A stretch of 9,597 bases of DNA from an uncultured Methanobrevibacter sp. (GCA_902782595.1 CACZNW010000111.1:1-9597), one strand, 5' to 3'. Shown: positions 1 to 6,448, counted from the first letter of the stretch. Translations and numbers: made by a program. Notes: a model not told the origin generated them from the sequence alone.

Positions 1-660
1 AAAGAATTCGACAGTTTCTTTAATCAAAATACAAAAAATGGAGCAATTGTTACAGGAATGAAAAGAACACCCATACCTGAATATCCAATCAAAGCGGTGA
101 GGGAAGCATTCATCAATGCCCTGGCACACAGAGATTACACATTGACCGGAGATTGCATCACATTCTACATTTACGATGACAGAATCGGGATAATAAGTCC
201 AGGTAAACTACCTTATCCTATGACTGTTGCAGATTTGGGAGTGCAGGAAAACCCAAAACACAGAAACAAAAATATCTGCAGAATATTTCAGACAACAGAA
301 TACATGGAACACATTGGCACAGGCATAAACCGTATGAGAAATGAAATGAAAAAAAGCAATCTTCCAGAACCTGAATTCGAAGACGGTTTTTACTTCAGAG
401 TAGTTTTAAGAGGACCAAACGGCAAACTGATACTTCCGAAAGATCCAACTGCCGAGGACTTTGAAGAATATGACCTTAACGACAGGCAAATCGATGCACT
501 GCTTAAAATGAAAAACGAAGATGTTCAATTTACATATGCTTCTTATGTCGAACAGTACAATATTTCCAGGTCTACTGCAAAACGAGATTTAAGAATGATG
601 GAAGAAAAGAAACTGATTAGAAAATTAAACATTGATAAAAAGTATTACTTTTTTGTCTGA
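1..660 (+). CDS. ATP-binding (GHKL) winged-helix transcriptional regulator, COG2865-like, 5'-truncated
   Basis: The frame is open from base 1, so the N-terminal part lies outside the window; the ATG at 58 is internal and 219 residues are visible. Numbering from the first visible residue, an N-box-like helix EAFINALAHRDY (35-46) carries the Glu and Asn typical of the Bergerat fold. It is followed by DDRIGIISPGKLP (59-71) and GTGINRM (106-112), the glycine-rich ATP lid. This order matches the C-terminal half of proteins with an AlbA_2 (Schlafen-like) domain plus HATPase_c_4, often misnamed RecG-like helicases. Residues 159-219 form a winged helix, with recognition-helix-like NISRSTAKRDLRMMEEKKLI at 187-206. 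The likely role is an ATP-dependent DNA-binding regulator in the cytoplasm; the target is unknown. Such genes are often in accessory regions. The stop is TGA at 658-660. Family is confident, function is inferred. Confidence 0.8.
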   Translation, partial: KEFDSFFNQNTKNGAIVTGMKRTPIPEYPIKAVREAFINALAHRDYTLTGDCITFYIYDDRIGIISPGKLPYPMTVADLGVQENPKHRNKNICRIFQTTEYMEHIGTGINRMRNEMKKSNLPEPEFEDGFYFRVVLRGPNGKLILPKDPTAEDFEEYDLNDRQIDALLKMKNEDVQFTYASYVEQYNISRSTAKRDLRMMEEKKLIRKLNIDKKYYFFV

Positions 661-666
661 AATGCA

Positions 667-696
667 GGGTCCAAAATTTAGCCAAAAAATGGACCC
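667..696. repeat. Inverted repeat GGGTCCA / TGGACCC
   Basis: GGGTCCA at 667-673 is the exact reverse complement of TGGACCC at 690-696, with a 16-base spacer. It starts seven bases after the regulator's stop codon. As RNA it would form a 7-bp stem with a large loop and no good T-tract, so it is a mediocre terminator. As DNA it could be a binding site, possibly for the regulator encoded just upstream. The role is inferred. Confidence 0.5.
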
Positions 697-815
697 CCTA
701 AAATTATTGAAATAACAATTTAAAATAATGCATTTAGAAGTTTTATCTAACAGAATTATAATGCTTAAAATTAATTAAAATGATGGTCATTTGAAAAGTC
801 TTAAAAATGGACCCC
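685..815 (+). repeat. Direct repeat AAAAATGGACCCC (two copies)
   Basis: The 13-base string AAAAATGGACCCC occurs at 685-697 and again at 803-815. With the inverse copy GGGTCCA at 667-673 the core is present three times in 150 bases of otherwise AT-rich DNA. This could be an operator array or the remains of a small duplicated element. Nothing in the sequence decides between these. Confidence 0.45.
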
Positions 816-976
816 TCCAATTCCTTCGTAAGTATTTTTATTTATCAAATAAAGTTCAGACATTTGATTTTGAGTACCAATATATGTCCAATTAGACTAC
901 TGATTAAAATGCAGAAAGAACATTCAGGCCAAAAAAATAAAAAATTAGAAAAAGACATTGATACATCCAAAATAGG

Positions 977-985
977 TATATAAAA
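977..985 (+). promoter_or_regulatory. TATA-box-like element upstream of a coding remnant
   Basis: TATATAAAA at 977-985, preceded by AGG, resembles an archaeal TATA box. A start site about 25 bases downstream would fall near 1008-1012. That could give the CofE-family gene a second, long leader of about 155 bases, or be the left-over promoter of the decayed gene that follows. Only the match to consensus supports it. Confidence 0.35.
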
Positions 986-1008
986 TGCAATATGAAACTG
1001 TAATTTAA

Positions 1009-1089
1009 CAAAAACCACTTTCAAAGATTAACCGTGAATTATACGGCGAATCCGCAGACATTACCGGAGCCGGAAACCCTCTGCAATAA
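1009..1089 (+). pseudogene. Short coding remnant (C-terminal fragment), unidentified
   Basis: The frame from 1009 to the TAA at 1087-1089 encodes 26 residues ending INRELYGESADITGAGNPLQ. Its base composition rises sharply above that of the flanking DNA, and its codons look like those of the real genes here (GGC, ACC, GCC, CTG). The same frame has an ATG at 985, but a TAA at 1006-1008 separates it from the protein-like part, and there is no start codon after that stop. This is what the 3' end of a deleted gene looks like. I do not recognise the family. Confidence 0.4.
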
Positions 1090-1093
1090 ATCT

Positions 1094-1110
1094 TAAACCT
1101 ATATATAATT
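1094..1110 (+). promoter_or_regulatory. Archaeal promoter of the CofE-family gene
   Basis: A TATA box TATATATAAT at 1100-1109 is preceded by the purine-rich AAAC of a possible BRE (TTAAACC). A start about 25 bases downstream would lie near 1130-1135, giving a leader of about 35 bases that carries the ribosome binding site AGGAG at 1153-1157, nine bases before the ATG. Confidence 0.6.
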
Positions 1111-1166
1111 AAAAAAATATAGAATTAATGGGTTATTTGTATTAATCCGATTAGGAGTAAGTAAAA

Positions 1167-2351
1167 ATGAGATGTGTTGGTACAGTAATACGCGGAATAA
1201 GAACACCAATTATTAAAGAAAATGATGATTTGGCCACAATAGTAGTGGATTCATTAATGGCCGCAAAGGAAAGCGAAGGATTTGAATTTAAAGACAAAGA
1301 TATTGTTGCAATCACAGAAGCGGTTGTAGGTATTTCAGAAGGAAATTATGTGACCGTGGATGACATTGCCAGTGACCTCACCGAAAAGTTCCCTTCAAAA
1401 AACATCGGTCTGGTAAATCCTATTTTAAGCAGGAACAGATTTTCCATTGTCCTTAAAGGTATTGCAAGAGGAATGGATAAAATAACACTTTTAACATCCT
1501 TCCCTGCAGATGAGGTGGGAAACGGCATTTTGGATGAAAATATTCTTGAAGAAAGCGAATTTAATCTTGCAAGCACCATCAGCGAAGATGAATACAGAAA
1601 AACCTTCGGCTCATGGATTCATCCATTCACCGGAATCAATATGGTTGACTTTTACCGTGATTTAATCGAAAGTGAAGACTGTGAGGTCGAATTCGTATTT
1701 TCAAATGACGTGAAAACAATTCTCGACTACACCACAGATGTTCTTGCCTGTGACATTCACACAAGATTTAAAACAGCAAAACTGCTTGAAGATTCAGGAG
1801 CAAACGTTTACTGTCTTCATCAGGTTCTGGACAAACCTGTCGGTGATTCAGGATTCAATCCGGATTACGGACTTCTCGGGTCAAACAAGGCAACCGAGGA
1901 AAAACTGAAACTGTTCCCGAAAACCGGTGATGAAGTGGTTGTTGATGTTCAAAAAAGACTGATGGAGATTACCGGAAAACAGATTGAGGTTATGGTTTAC
2001 GGTGACGGAGCATTCAAGGATCCGGTAGGACATATCTGGGAGCTTGCAGACCCTGTGGTTTCACCTGCGCACACACCCGGACTTGTGGGATATCCGAATG
2101 AAATCAAATTAAAATACGTTTCAGACAACAAATTCGCAGATTTAAAGGGTGACGATTTAAAAGAAGCGATTAAGGATGAAATAAAACAGAAAGATGAAAA
2201 CCTCACCGGTCAGATGATTACCGAAGGAACAACACCGAGGGTTCTGACTGATTTAATCGGTTCACTGTGTGATTTGACAAGCGGGTCCGGTGATAAGGGA
2301 ACACCTGTCGTGTTTATTCAGGGATACTTCGATAACCTGGCGGATGACTAG
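1167..2351 (+). CDS. Coenzyme F420-0:L-glutamate ligase (CofE) family protein, long form
   Basis: The 394-residue product is related to CofE, the cytoplasmic enzyme that adds glutamate to F420-0 with GTP. The N-terminal half has the family layout: a VIRGIRTPII start (7-16), DKDIVAITEAVVGISEGNYV (43-62), where CofE has its 'D-ILVVTSK-VSKAEG' segment, and VNPILSRNRF (83-92). It is much longer than biosynthetic CofE (about 250 residues). The middle (about 145-300) contains HPFTGINMVDFYRDLI and YGDGAFKDPVGHIWELADP, and the C-terminus GSGDKGTPVVFIQGY. From memory, long forms of this kind are also annotated in Firmicutes that lack F420, so the substrate may be something else. The start is supported by AGGAG at 1153-1157. 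The gene stands alone and faces metK tail to tail. Family is fairly sure, exact reaction is not. Confidence 0.75.
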   Translation: MRCVGTVIRGIRTPIIKENDDLATIVVDSLMAAKESEGFEFKDKDIVAITEAVVGISEGNYVTVDDIASDLTEKFPSKNIGLVNPILSRNRFSIVLKGIARGMDKITLLTSFPADEVGNGILDENILEESEFNLASTISEDEYRKTFGSWIHPFTGINMVDFYRDLIESEDCEVEFVFSNDVKTILDYTTDVLACDIHTRFKTAKLLEDSGANVYCLHQVLDKPVGDSGFNPDYGLLGSNKATEEKLKLFPKTGDEVVVDVQKRLMEITGKQIEVMVYGDGAFKDPVGHIWELADPVVSPAHTPGLVGYPNEIKLKYVSDNKFADLKGDDLKEAIKDEIKQKDENLTGQMITEGTTPRVLTDLIGSLCDLTSGSGDKGTPVVFIQGYFDNLADD

Positions 2352-2396
2352 AGATTATCGAAATATTTTACTTTTTTTAAAAAAATAGAAGTTTTT

Positions 2397-2425
2397 TTAG
2401 AAAAACTGTTTTAAAGTTTTTCTAA
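2397..2425. terminator. Hairpin between convergent genes, probably bidirectional
   Basis: TTAGAAAAACT (2397-2407) pairs exactly with AGTTTTTCTAA (2415-2425), an 11-bp stem with a 7-base loop. A T-rich tract follows on the plus strand (2426-2442), and T-runs follow on the minus strand (complement of 2375-2388). The metK stop codon (complement of 2422-2424) lies inside the stem. It is well placed to end both the CofE-family and metK transcripts. Confidence 0.6.
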
Positions 2426-3597
2426 TTTTTAATATATTTTTTCAAATCTTCAGACTTGTCGGTTTTCTCCCATGGAAGACCTTCAATACCGAAATGACCG
2501 TATTTTGCAGTCTGTTTGTATTGTGTATTCCTTAAATCAAGAGTTTCGATGATTCCGTCGGGAGTAAGCCTGAAGTTTTCACGTACAATCTCTTCAAAAC
2601 TGGCATCTCCGATGTCGGCACCGGTTCCGAAGGTATCCACCATCACTGAAGTAGGTTCGGCCACACCGATTGCATAGGACAGTTGAATTTCACATTTTTC
2701 GGCAAGTCCGCTTGCAACGATGTTTTTGGCGATGTATCTTGCCATGTAACATGCGCTTCTGTCGACTTTGGTACAGTCTTTTCCTGAAAACGCTCCTCCA
2801 CCGTGTCTTGCATATCCTCCGTATGTGTCGACGATGATTTTACGTCCGGTCAGGCCCGCATCACCGTGAGGTCCGCCGATTTCGAATTTTCCGGTAGGGT
2901 TTATGTGAATCTTGGTGTCTTCAGTTATCAGGCCTTCGGGAATAACCGCACCGAATAGCTTTTCACGAATGTCTGCGTGCAATTGTTCCTGATTGTCTGA
3001 CATTGTCTCGTCGTGCTGGGTTGAAAGTACAACGGCGTCAAGTGAAATGACGTTTCCGTCGGCGTCATAGTTTACTGATACCTGTGCCTTGCCGTCAGGT
3101 CTCAGGTATGGAAGTTCGCCGGTTTCCCTTAGCTCAGTGAGTTTATTTGTGAGTTTGCGTGCAAGGTCGATGGGATAAGGCATCAGGGACTCTGTTTCGC
3201 TGGTTGCAAAACCGAACATCATTCCCTGGTCTCCTGCTCCGGTTTCCTCATCTCCCCTGTCAACTCCCTGGTTGATGTCCTGGGACTGGGAGTGGAGTTT
3301 GTTTTCAACTTTACAGGAATTGCCGTCGAATTCAAGTTCAGGTTTGTCATAGCCGATTTCTATGATTGTGTCTCTTATGATTTTTTCAATATCTTCCTTG
3401 CTTAAATCTGTATTTGAGGTTATTTCACCAAATACCATACAGAAATCGGTTGTTACGCAGGTCTCACATGCAACGTGTGAATATTCATCCCCTGCCATGT
3501 AAGCGTCCAGTATTGCATCAGAAATTATATCTGCAACCTTGTCGGGGTGTCCCTGGGTTACTGATTCTGATGTAAAAGTTCTATATATCTCACTCAT
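2422..3597 (-). CDS. metK: S-adenosylmethionine synthetase, bacterial type (MetK)
   Basis: MetK makes S-adenosylmethionine from methionine and ATP, releasing phosphate and diphosphate. The 391-residue product is full length for the bacterial/eukaryotic family. It has the methionine/ATP-binding GHPDK (16-20), the signature GAGDQGMMFGFA (120-131), the segment NPTGKFEIGGPHGDAGLTGRK (233-253), and the P-loop-like signature GGGAFSGKDCTKVDRSA (266-282). All catalytic-site motifs I can place are intact. Most archaea instead use an unrelated-looking archaeal MAT (COG1812), so this gene points to old transfer from bacteria. The start is the ATG at 3597 with GTGAT six bases before it. It is monocistronic, with a shared hairpin terminator. 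Identification is very secure. Confidence 0.97.
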   Translation of the reverse strand: MSEIYRTFTSESVTQGHPDKVADIISDAILDAYMAGDEYSHVACETCVTTDFCMVFGEITSNTDLSKEDIEKIIRDTIIEIGYDKPELEFDGNSCKVENKLHSQSQDINQGVDRGDEETGAGDQGMMFGFATSETESLMPYPIDLARKLTNKLTELRETGELPYLRPDGKAQVSVNYDADGNVISLDAVVLSTQHDETMSDNQEQLHADIREKLFGAVIPEGLITEDTKIHINPTGKFEIGGPHGDAGLTGRKIIVDTYGGYARHGGGAFSGKDCTKVDRSACYMARYIAKNIVASGLAEKCEIQLSYAIGVAEPTSVMVDTFGTGADIGDASFEEIVRENFRLTPDGIIETLDLRNTQYKQTAKYGHFGIEGLPWEKTDKSEDLKKYIKN

Positions 3598-3624
3598 ATT
3601 ATCACATGTTTTATTATATTGGTA

Positions 3625-3650
3625 TTAATTATATTGTTCATATTTAAAAT
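3625..3650 (-). promoter_or_regulatory. Possible metK promoter
   Basis: Read on the minus strand, ATTTTAAATATG (3639-3650) and AATATAATTA (3624-3633) both lie at plausible distances upstream of the metK start for a TATA box (start site about 25 bases downstream, leader of 5-20 bases). The region is too AT-rich to choose between them. I see no SAM riboswitch fold in the 60 bases before the gene. Confidence 0.3.
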
Positions 3651-3807
3651 AATTTTTTACTCAACTCCCACCGGACCTCCACTCACCACATGAATAGTTA
3701 AACAAAGGCCTGATTAAATGGTATTCATTATTCATAAATCCCATCACACCGACAGGATTTTTAATTATTCACCGTAAGTTAAATGAACTGCCGGCCATCA
3801 CAACCGT

Positions 3808-3842
3808 AATATATATTAAAAAACAAAAAATAAATTATATTA
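3808..3842 (+). promoter_or_regulatory. Probable promoter of the glycosyltransferase-glf operon
   Basis: TAATATATATTA at 3807-3818 fits a TATA box with a start near 3842 and a leader of about 25 bases. A second candidate, AAATTATATTA around 3832-3842, would give a nearly leaderless transcript. The gene has no clear Shine-Dalgarno sequence, only GACGATGAT, so a short-leader or leaderless mRNA is possible. Confidence 0.4.
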
Positions 3843-3866
3843 GTACAAGCATTTGACGATGATAAA

Positions 3867-4970
3867 ATGAATGATAAAATTAGTATAATTCTACCGATTT
3901 TTAATGTGGGAGACCATTTAAGGGGTGGAATCGACTCCCTGATTAACCAGACTATAGGAAACGAAAATCTTGAGATTGTCATGGTTAACGACTGCTCCAC
4001 TGACGGGTCAGATAAAATTATAGATGAATACGCCGACGAATACGAGTGCTGCGTTGCGATTCATCATGAAAAAAACAGCGGTGCGGCATACACTCCAAGA
4101 AACACCGGTATTGAAGCCTGCAGCGGCGAGTATATAATGTTTCTTGACCCCGATGACAGGTTCACACCTGATGCGGTTGAGACACTATACCGGGCGGCCA
4201 AAACCAATGATGCCCAGATGGCGTTCGGACGTTTCAGAAGAATTTTTGAATATGGAGGAAAGGTTCAGAAATCCTACTCACCTTATAAGGACAATCTGGA
4301 GAAGGCCTATCCCGACGAGACCTTTGAGACTGAAAACTTCATCAAGGTTCCTGATTTTCTCTGGGACAACTTCATAGAAAAGGCACTGTACGGAAAAACC
4401 CTGGAAGTAACTTATCCGAGAGACAAACCACTGGATACCATCAGAGTGGACAGTATCGAGGATGAACCGGACATGCTTAAGATGCATCCTTCAGTGTGGA
4501 GTAAAATCTATAGAAGGAACCTGATTATGGACAACAATCTCAGGTTCCAGCCTTTCGTTTCAGGAGACGACCTTGCGTTTGCACTTGAGGCATTCCTCAA
4601 CGCAAAGGGAATCGTGTTTTTAAACGATTTCATGTGTTATGACTATTATATAAGAGATCTTCCTTCAGACAAGTCAATAACAAACAACGTTAATGTCCGT
4701 CTGCTGGATGAGCTTATGGAGTCCTACATTTACTGCAGAAAATGCACTGAAGGCTTTTCAAAGAACGTTCAGAATGTAAGCGTCAATCCTCATCTCCTGC
4801 ACTGGACATACACATGGAAAAACTCCCCGTTTACCCGTGAGGAAAACAAGCTGCTTTTAAGCAAGGTCAACAAGCTTAAAAAGATTCATCACACCGACCT
4901 GAAAACCAGGTGGCTTTTATCATCAATGACCACCGCCCTTGAGACAAAGATAACCATTGCACGCGAATGA
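3867..4970 (+). CDS. Family 2 glycosyltransferase
   Basis: The 367-residue protein has a GT-A fold typical of GT2 enzymes, which transfer a sugar from a nucleotide donor to a growing glycan at the cytoplasmic face of the membrane. The N-terminus ISIILPIFNVGDHLRGGIDS (5-24) is the nucleotide-binding strand and helix. NDCSTDGS (41-48) and NSGAAYTPRNTGIEACSGEY (70-89) follow, and DPDD (94-97) is the metal-binding DXD motif. WSKIYRRNLI (211-220) and GDDLAF (233-238) mark the acceptor side and probable catalytic base region. The C-terminal 130 residues are a less conserved extension without membrane segments. The next gene, glf, begins 16 bases downstream, which suggests a glycan containing galactofuranose. 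Donor and acceptor cannot be read from sequence. Family is secure. Confidence 0.9.
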   Translation: MNDKISIILPIFNVGDHLRGGIDSLINQTIGNENLEIVMVNDCSTDGSDKIIDEYADEYECCVAIHHEKNSGAAYTPRNTGIEACSGEYIMFLDPDDRFTPDAVETLYRAAKTNDAQMAFGRFRRIFEYGGKVQKSYSPYKDNLEKAYPDETFETENFIKVPDFLWDNFIEKALYGKTLEVTYPRDKPLDTIRVDSIEDEPDMLKMHPSVWSKIYRRNLIMDNNLRFQPFVSGDDLAFALEAFLNAKGIVFLNDFMCYDYYIRDLPSDKSITNNVNVRLLDELMESYIYCRKCTEGFSKNVQNVSVNPHLLHWTYTWKNSPFTREENKLLLSKVNKLKKIHHTDLKTRWLLSSMTTALETKITIARE

Positions 4971-4986
4971 AAAGGAGAATTTTATT

Positions 4987-6084
4987 ATGGAATATGATTA
5001 TTTGATTGTTGGTTCAGGACTTTTCGGCTCAATTATAGCCCATGAAATGACAAAAAAAGGAAAAAAATGTTTGGTAATCGAGAAACGCTCACATATCGGA
5101 GGTAACGTCTACACGGAAAACACAGAAAACATCAACGTTCACAGATACGGAGCACATATCTTTCATACCAACAGCCGTGAAGTCTGGGAGTATATAAATC
5201 AGTTCGCAGACTTCAACAGGTACACAAACTCCCCGGTTGCAAACTACAAAGGGGAACTCTACAACCTGCCCTTCAACATGAACACATTCTATCAGATGTG
5301 GAAGGTAAAAACCCCTGAGGAGGCAAGGGCAAAAATCGAAGAACAGAAAAGGGAGTTTCACATTGAAAACCCTCAGAATCTTGAAGAACAGGCAATATCC
5401 CTTATCGGAAAGGACATCTATGAAAAGCTGATTAAGGGATACACCGAAAAGCAGTGGGGAAGAGAATGCAGGGATCTGCCGGCTTTTATCATCAAAAGGC
5501 TTCCGGTAAGGTATACCTTTGACAATAACTACTTCAACGATCTCTATCAGGGCATTCCGATTGGAGGCTATACCCGAATCATTGAAAAGATGCTTGAAGG
5601 CATTGAAGTAAAGCTTGACACCGACTTTTTCGATGACAGGGACAGATGGCTCAATATTGCAGATAAAATAGTTTTCACCGGAATGATAGACCAGTACTTC
5701 GACTACCGCTACGGCGAGCTTGAATACAGGGGCCTTGAGTTTGAGTTTGAAACCCTTGATATGGAAAACTATCAGGGAAATGCCGTAATCAACTATACCG
5801 ATGCCGAAACTCCGTTCACACGCATTATCGAGCACAAGCACTTCGAGGGGGCGGACTGCCCGAAAACAGTGATTACCCGTGAATATCCGAAAACCTGGGT
5901 TAAGGGTGAGGAAGCCTATTATCCGATGAACGATGATAAAAACTCACAGCTGTTTGAAAAATACCGGGAACTTGCCGAAAAAGAGGATAATGTCATATTC
6001 GGCGGAAGACTCGGAATGTATCAGTACTTTGACATGTGGCAGGTCATTGATGAAGCCCTGAAACTTGTCAGGGATTTGGATTAG
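4987..6084 (+). CDS. glf: UDP-galactopyranose mutase
   Basis: Glf is a flavoenzyme that interconverts UDP-galactopyranose and UDP-galactofuranose, supplying galactofuranose for surface glycans or lipids. The 365-residue product is full length. It has an N-terminal FAD-binding motif GSGLFGS (9-15), HRYGAHIFHT (52-61), NSPVANYKGELYNLPFN (81-97), and GYTEKQWGR (151-159), whose Trp is typical of the UDP-sugar site. Further motifs are NYTDAETPFTRIIEHKHF (269-286) and FGGRLGMYQYFDMW (338-351) near the flavin and pyrophosphate. I chose the ATG at 4987 over the in-frame ATG at 4957 for two reasons: AAGGAG lies at 4972-4977, ten bases before it, and the Rossmann strand starts right after this Met. It is co-transcribed with the glycosyltransferase gene. 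Very confident. Confidence 0.96.
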   Translation: MEYDYLIVGSGLFGSIIAHEMTKKGKKCLVIEKRSHIGGNVYTENTENINVHRYGAHIFHTNSREVWEYINQFADFNRYTNSPVANYKGELYNLPFNMNTFYQMWKVKTPEEARAKIEEQKREFHIENPQNLEEQAISLIGKDIYEKLIKGYTEKQWGRECRDLPAFIIKRLPVRYTFDNNYFNDLYQGIPIGGYTRIIEKMLEGIEVKLDTDFFDDRDRWLNIADKIVFTGMIDQYFDYRYGELEYRGLEFEFETLDMENYQGNAVINYTDAETPFTRIIEHKHFEGADCPKTVITREYPKTWVKGEEAYYPMNDDKNSQLFEKYRELAEKEDNVIFGGRLGMYQYFDMWQVIDEALKLVRDLD

Positions 6085-6116
6085 GATTCTTTTAATTTAA
6101 AAGAATCCCCTATTTA
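6084..6116 (+). terminator. Terminator of the glycosyltransferase-glf operon
   Basis: GGATTCTTTTAA (6084-6095) pairs perfectly with TTAAAAGAATCC (6097-6108). The stem starts at the last base of the glf stop codon. It is followed by CCTATTT and further T-rich sequence. As the pairing is symmetric, it would also fold on the minus strand. Confidence 0.7.
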
Positions 6117-6143
6117 ACATTTTTATCAAATTAGTGAAAGAAT

Positions 6144-6164
6144 ACTCCGACCTTAGGTCAGAGT
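6144..6164 (-). terminator. Hairpin that folds fully only as minus-strand RNA
   Basis: On the minus strand ACTCTGACC and GGTCGGAGT form a 9-bp stem (one U-G pair) around a UAA loop, followed by ATTCTTTC. On the plus strand the same position is a C-A mismatch. The asymmetry suggests a minus-strand transcript, and the hairpin lies 32 bases beyond the stop of the minus-strand remnant at 6197-6319, where its terminator would be. Confidence 0.45.
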
Positions 6165-6172
6165 GGATTTGA

Positions 6173-6184
6173 CTGAAATTTCAG
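6173..6184. repeat. 12-base palindrome CTGAAATTTCAG
   Basis: This perfect palindrome lies between the minus-strand remnant's stop codon and the hairpin at 6144-6164. It may be part of the same 3' structured region or a protein-binding site. It has no loop, so as a simple RNA hairpin it is weak. Confidence 0.35.
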
Positions 6185-6196
6185 CGCCCAATTACA

Positions 6197-6319
6197 CTAT
6201 ATTATTTTTTTAACACCTCCAATATTAAAAACACCATCCCCCCATTTAATATCATCAATCCTTTCCTGTTTTATATAATGACCCGTGCAAATTGCAATTT
6301 TTAAATTTTTTAAGAAGGA
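6197..6319 (-). pseudogene. Minus-strand coding remnant, unidentified 40-residue C-terminal fragment
   Basis: The complement of 6197-6319 is open for 40 codons and ends in TAG (complement of 6197-6199). The peptide has a strongly protein-like composition for such AT-rich DNA, including LKIAICTGHYIKQERIDDIK followed by WGDGVFNIGGVKKII. There is no ATG, GTG or TTG in the open stretch. A TAA precedes it (complement of 6320-6322), and a second TAA lies further upstream in the same frame. In another frame an ATG at 6339 gives MVKSIFNPS and then stops, so a frameshift near 6315 is possible. A terminator-like hairpin follows. I read this as the 3' end of a decayed gene and do not recognise the family. 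It could also be a short gene with an unusual start. Confidence 0.4.
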
Positions 6320-6373
6320 TTAAAAATTGATTTAACCATCAAAAATTGGATTAATAAATCAAAATTGCTTTTA

Positions 6374-6393
6374 ATTTAAGTATATACTTAAAT
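6374..6393. promoter_or_regulatory. 20-base perfect palindrome, candidate operator
   Basis: ATTTAAGTATATACTTAAAT is perfectly symmetric and lies about 50 bases upstream of the TATA box of the TIGR04255 gene. The symmetry suits a dimeric regulator. Its TATATA centre could also act as a weak TATA element. In DNA this AT-rich, long palindromes of A and T alone are cheap, but this one has a symmetric G/C pair. Confidence 0.35.
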
Positions 6394-6440
6394 AAATATT
6401 GCAGTGAGTTTAAAATTTAATTTCAAAAAATTTAAATAAG

Positions 6441-6448
6441 TTTATATA
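6441..6448 (+). promoter_or_regulatory. TATA box of the TIGR04255 cassette
   Basis: TTTATATA at 6441-6448 would place the start near 6470 and leave a leader of about 25 bases. That leader carries GGCGAT (6487-6492), a fair match to the GGTGAT-type ribosome binding site, three bases before the ATG. Confidence 0.5.

Larger units (their letters stand above)
661..1166. other. Gene-poor AT-rich intergenic region with repeats and a coding remnant
   Basis: About 500 bases lie between the truncated regulator and the CofE-family gene with no intact gene. The stretch contains a GGGTCCA/TGGACCC inverted repeat right after the first gene, a second TGGACCCC copy about 120 bases further on, a TATA-like box at 977-985, a short decayed coding stretch ending at 1089, and the promoter of the CofE-family gene near 1100. 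Bases roughly 700-970 show no convincing gene or RNA on either strand. One plus-strand frame is open for about 40 codons around 780-893, but it has no ATG and its composition is what AT-rich DNA gives by chance. Confidence 0.6.

Noticed and set aside
58..60. ATG at 58 as the start of the regulator gene
   Set aside because: The frame is open back to base 1 and the family needs an N-terminal domain, so this Met is internal.
4957..4986. Upstream in-frame ATG at 4957 as the glf start
   Set aside because: It would overlap the glycosyltransferase gene, add ten residues before the Rossmann strand, and place AAGGAG inside the coding region; the ATG at 4987 is well served by that site.
5089..5841. 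250-codon open frame antisense to glf
   Set aside because: It lies wholly inside a well-supported glf gene, has no ribosome binding site of note and no recognisable domain; it reflects glf codon usage.
6268..6280. Minus-strand TATA box TTATATAAAA and a 17-codon ATG frame after it
   Set aside because: It lies inside the better-supported minus-strand coding remnant and the 17-codon frame is not protein-like.
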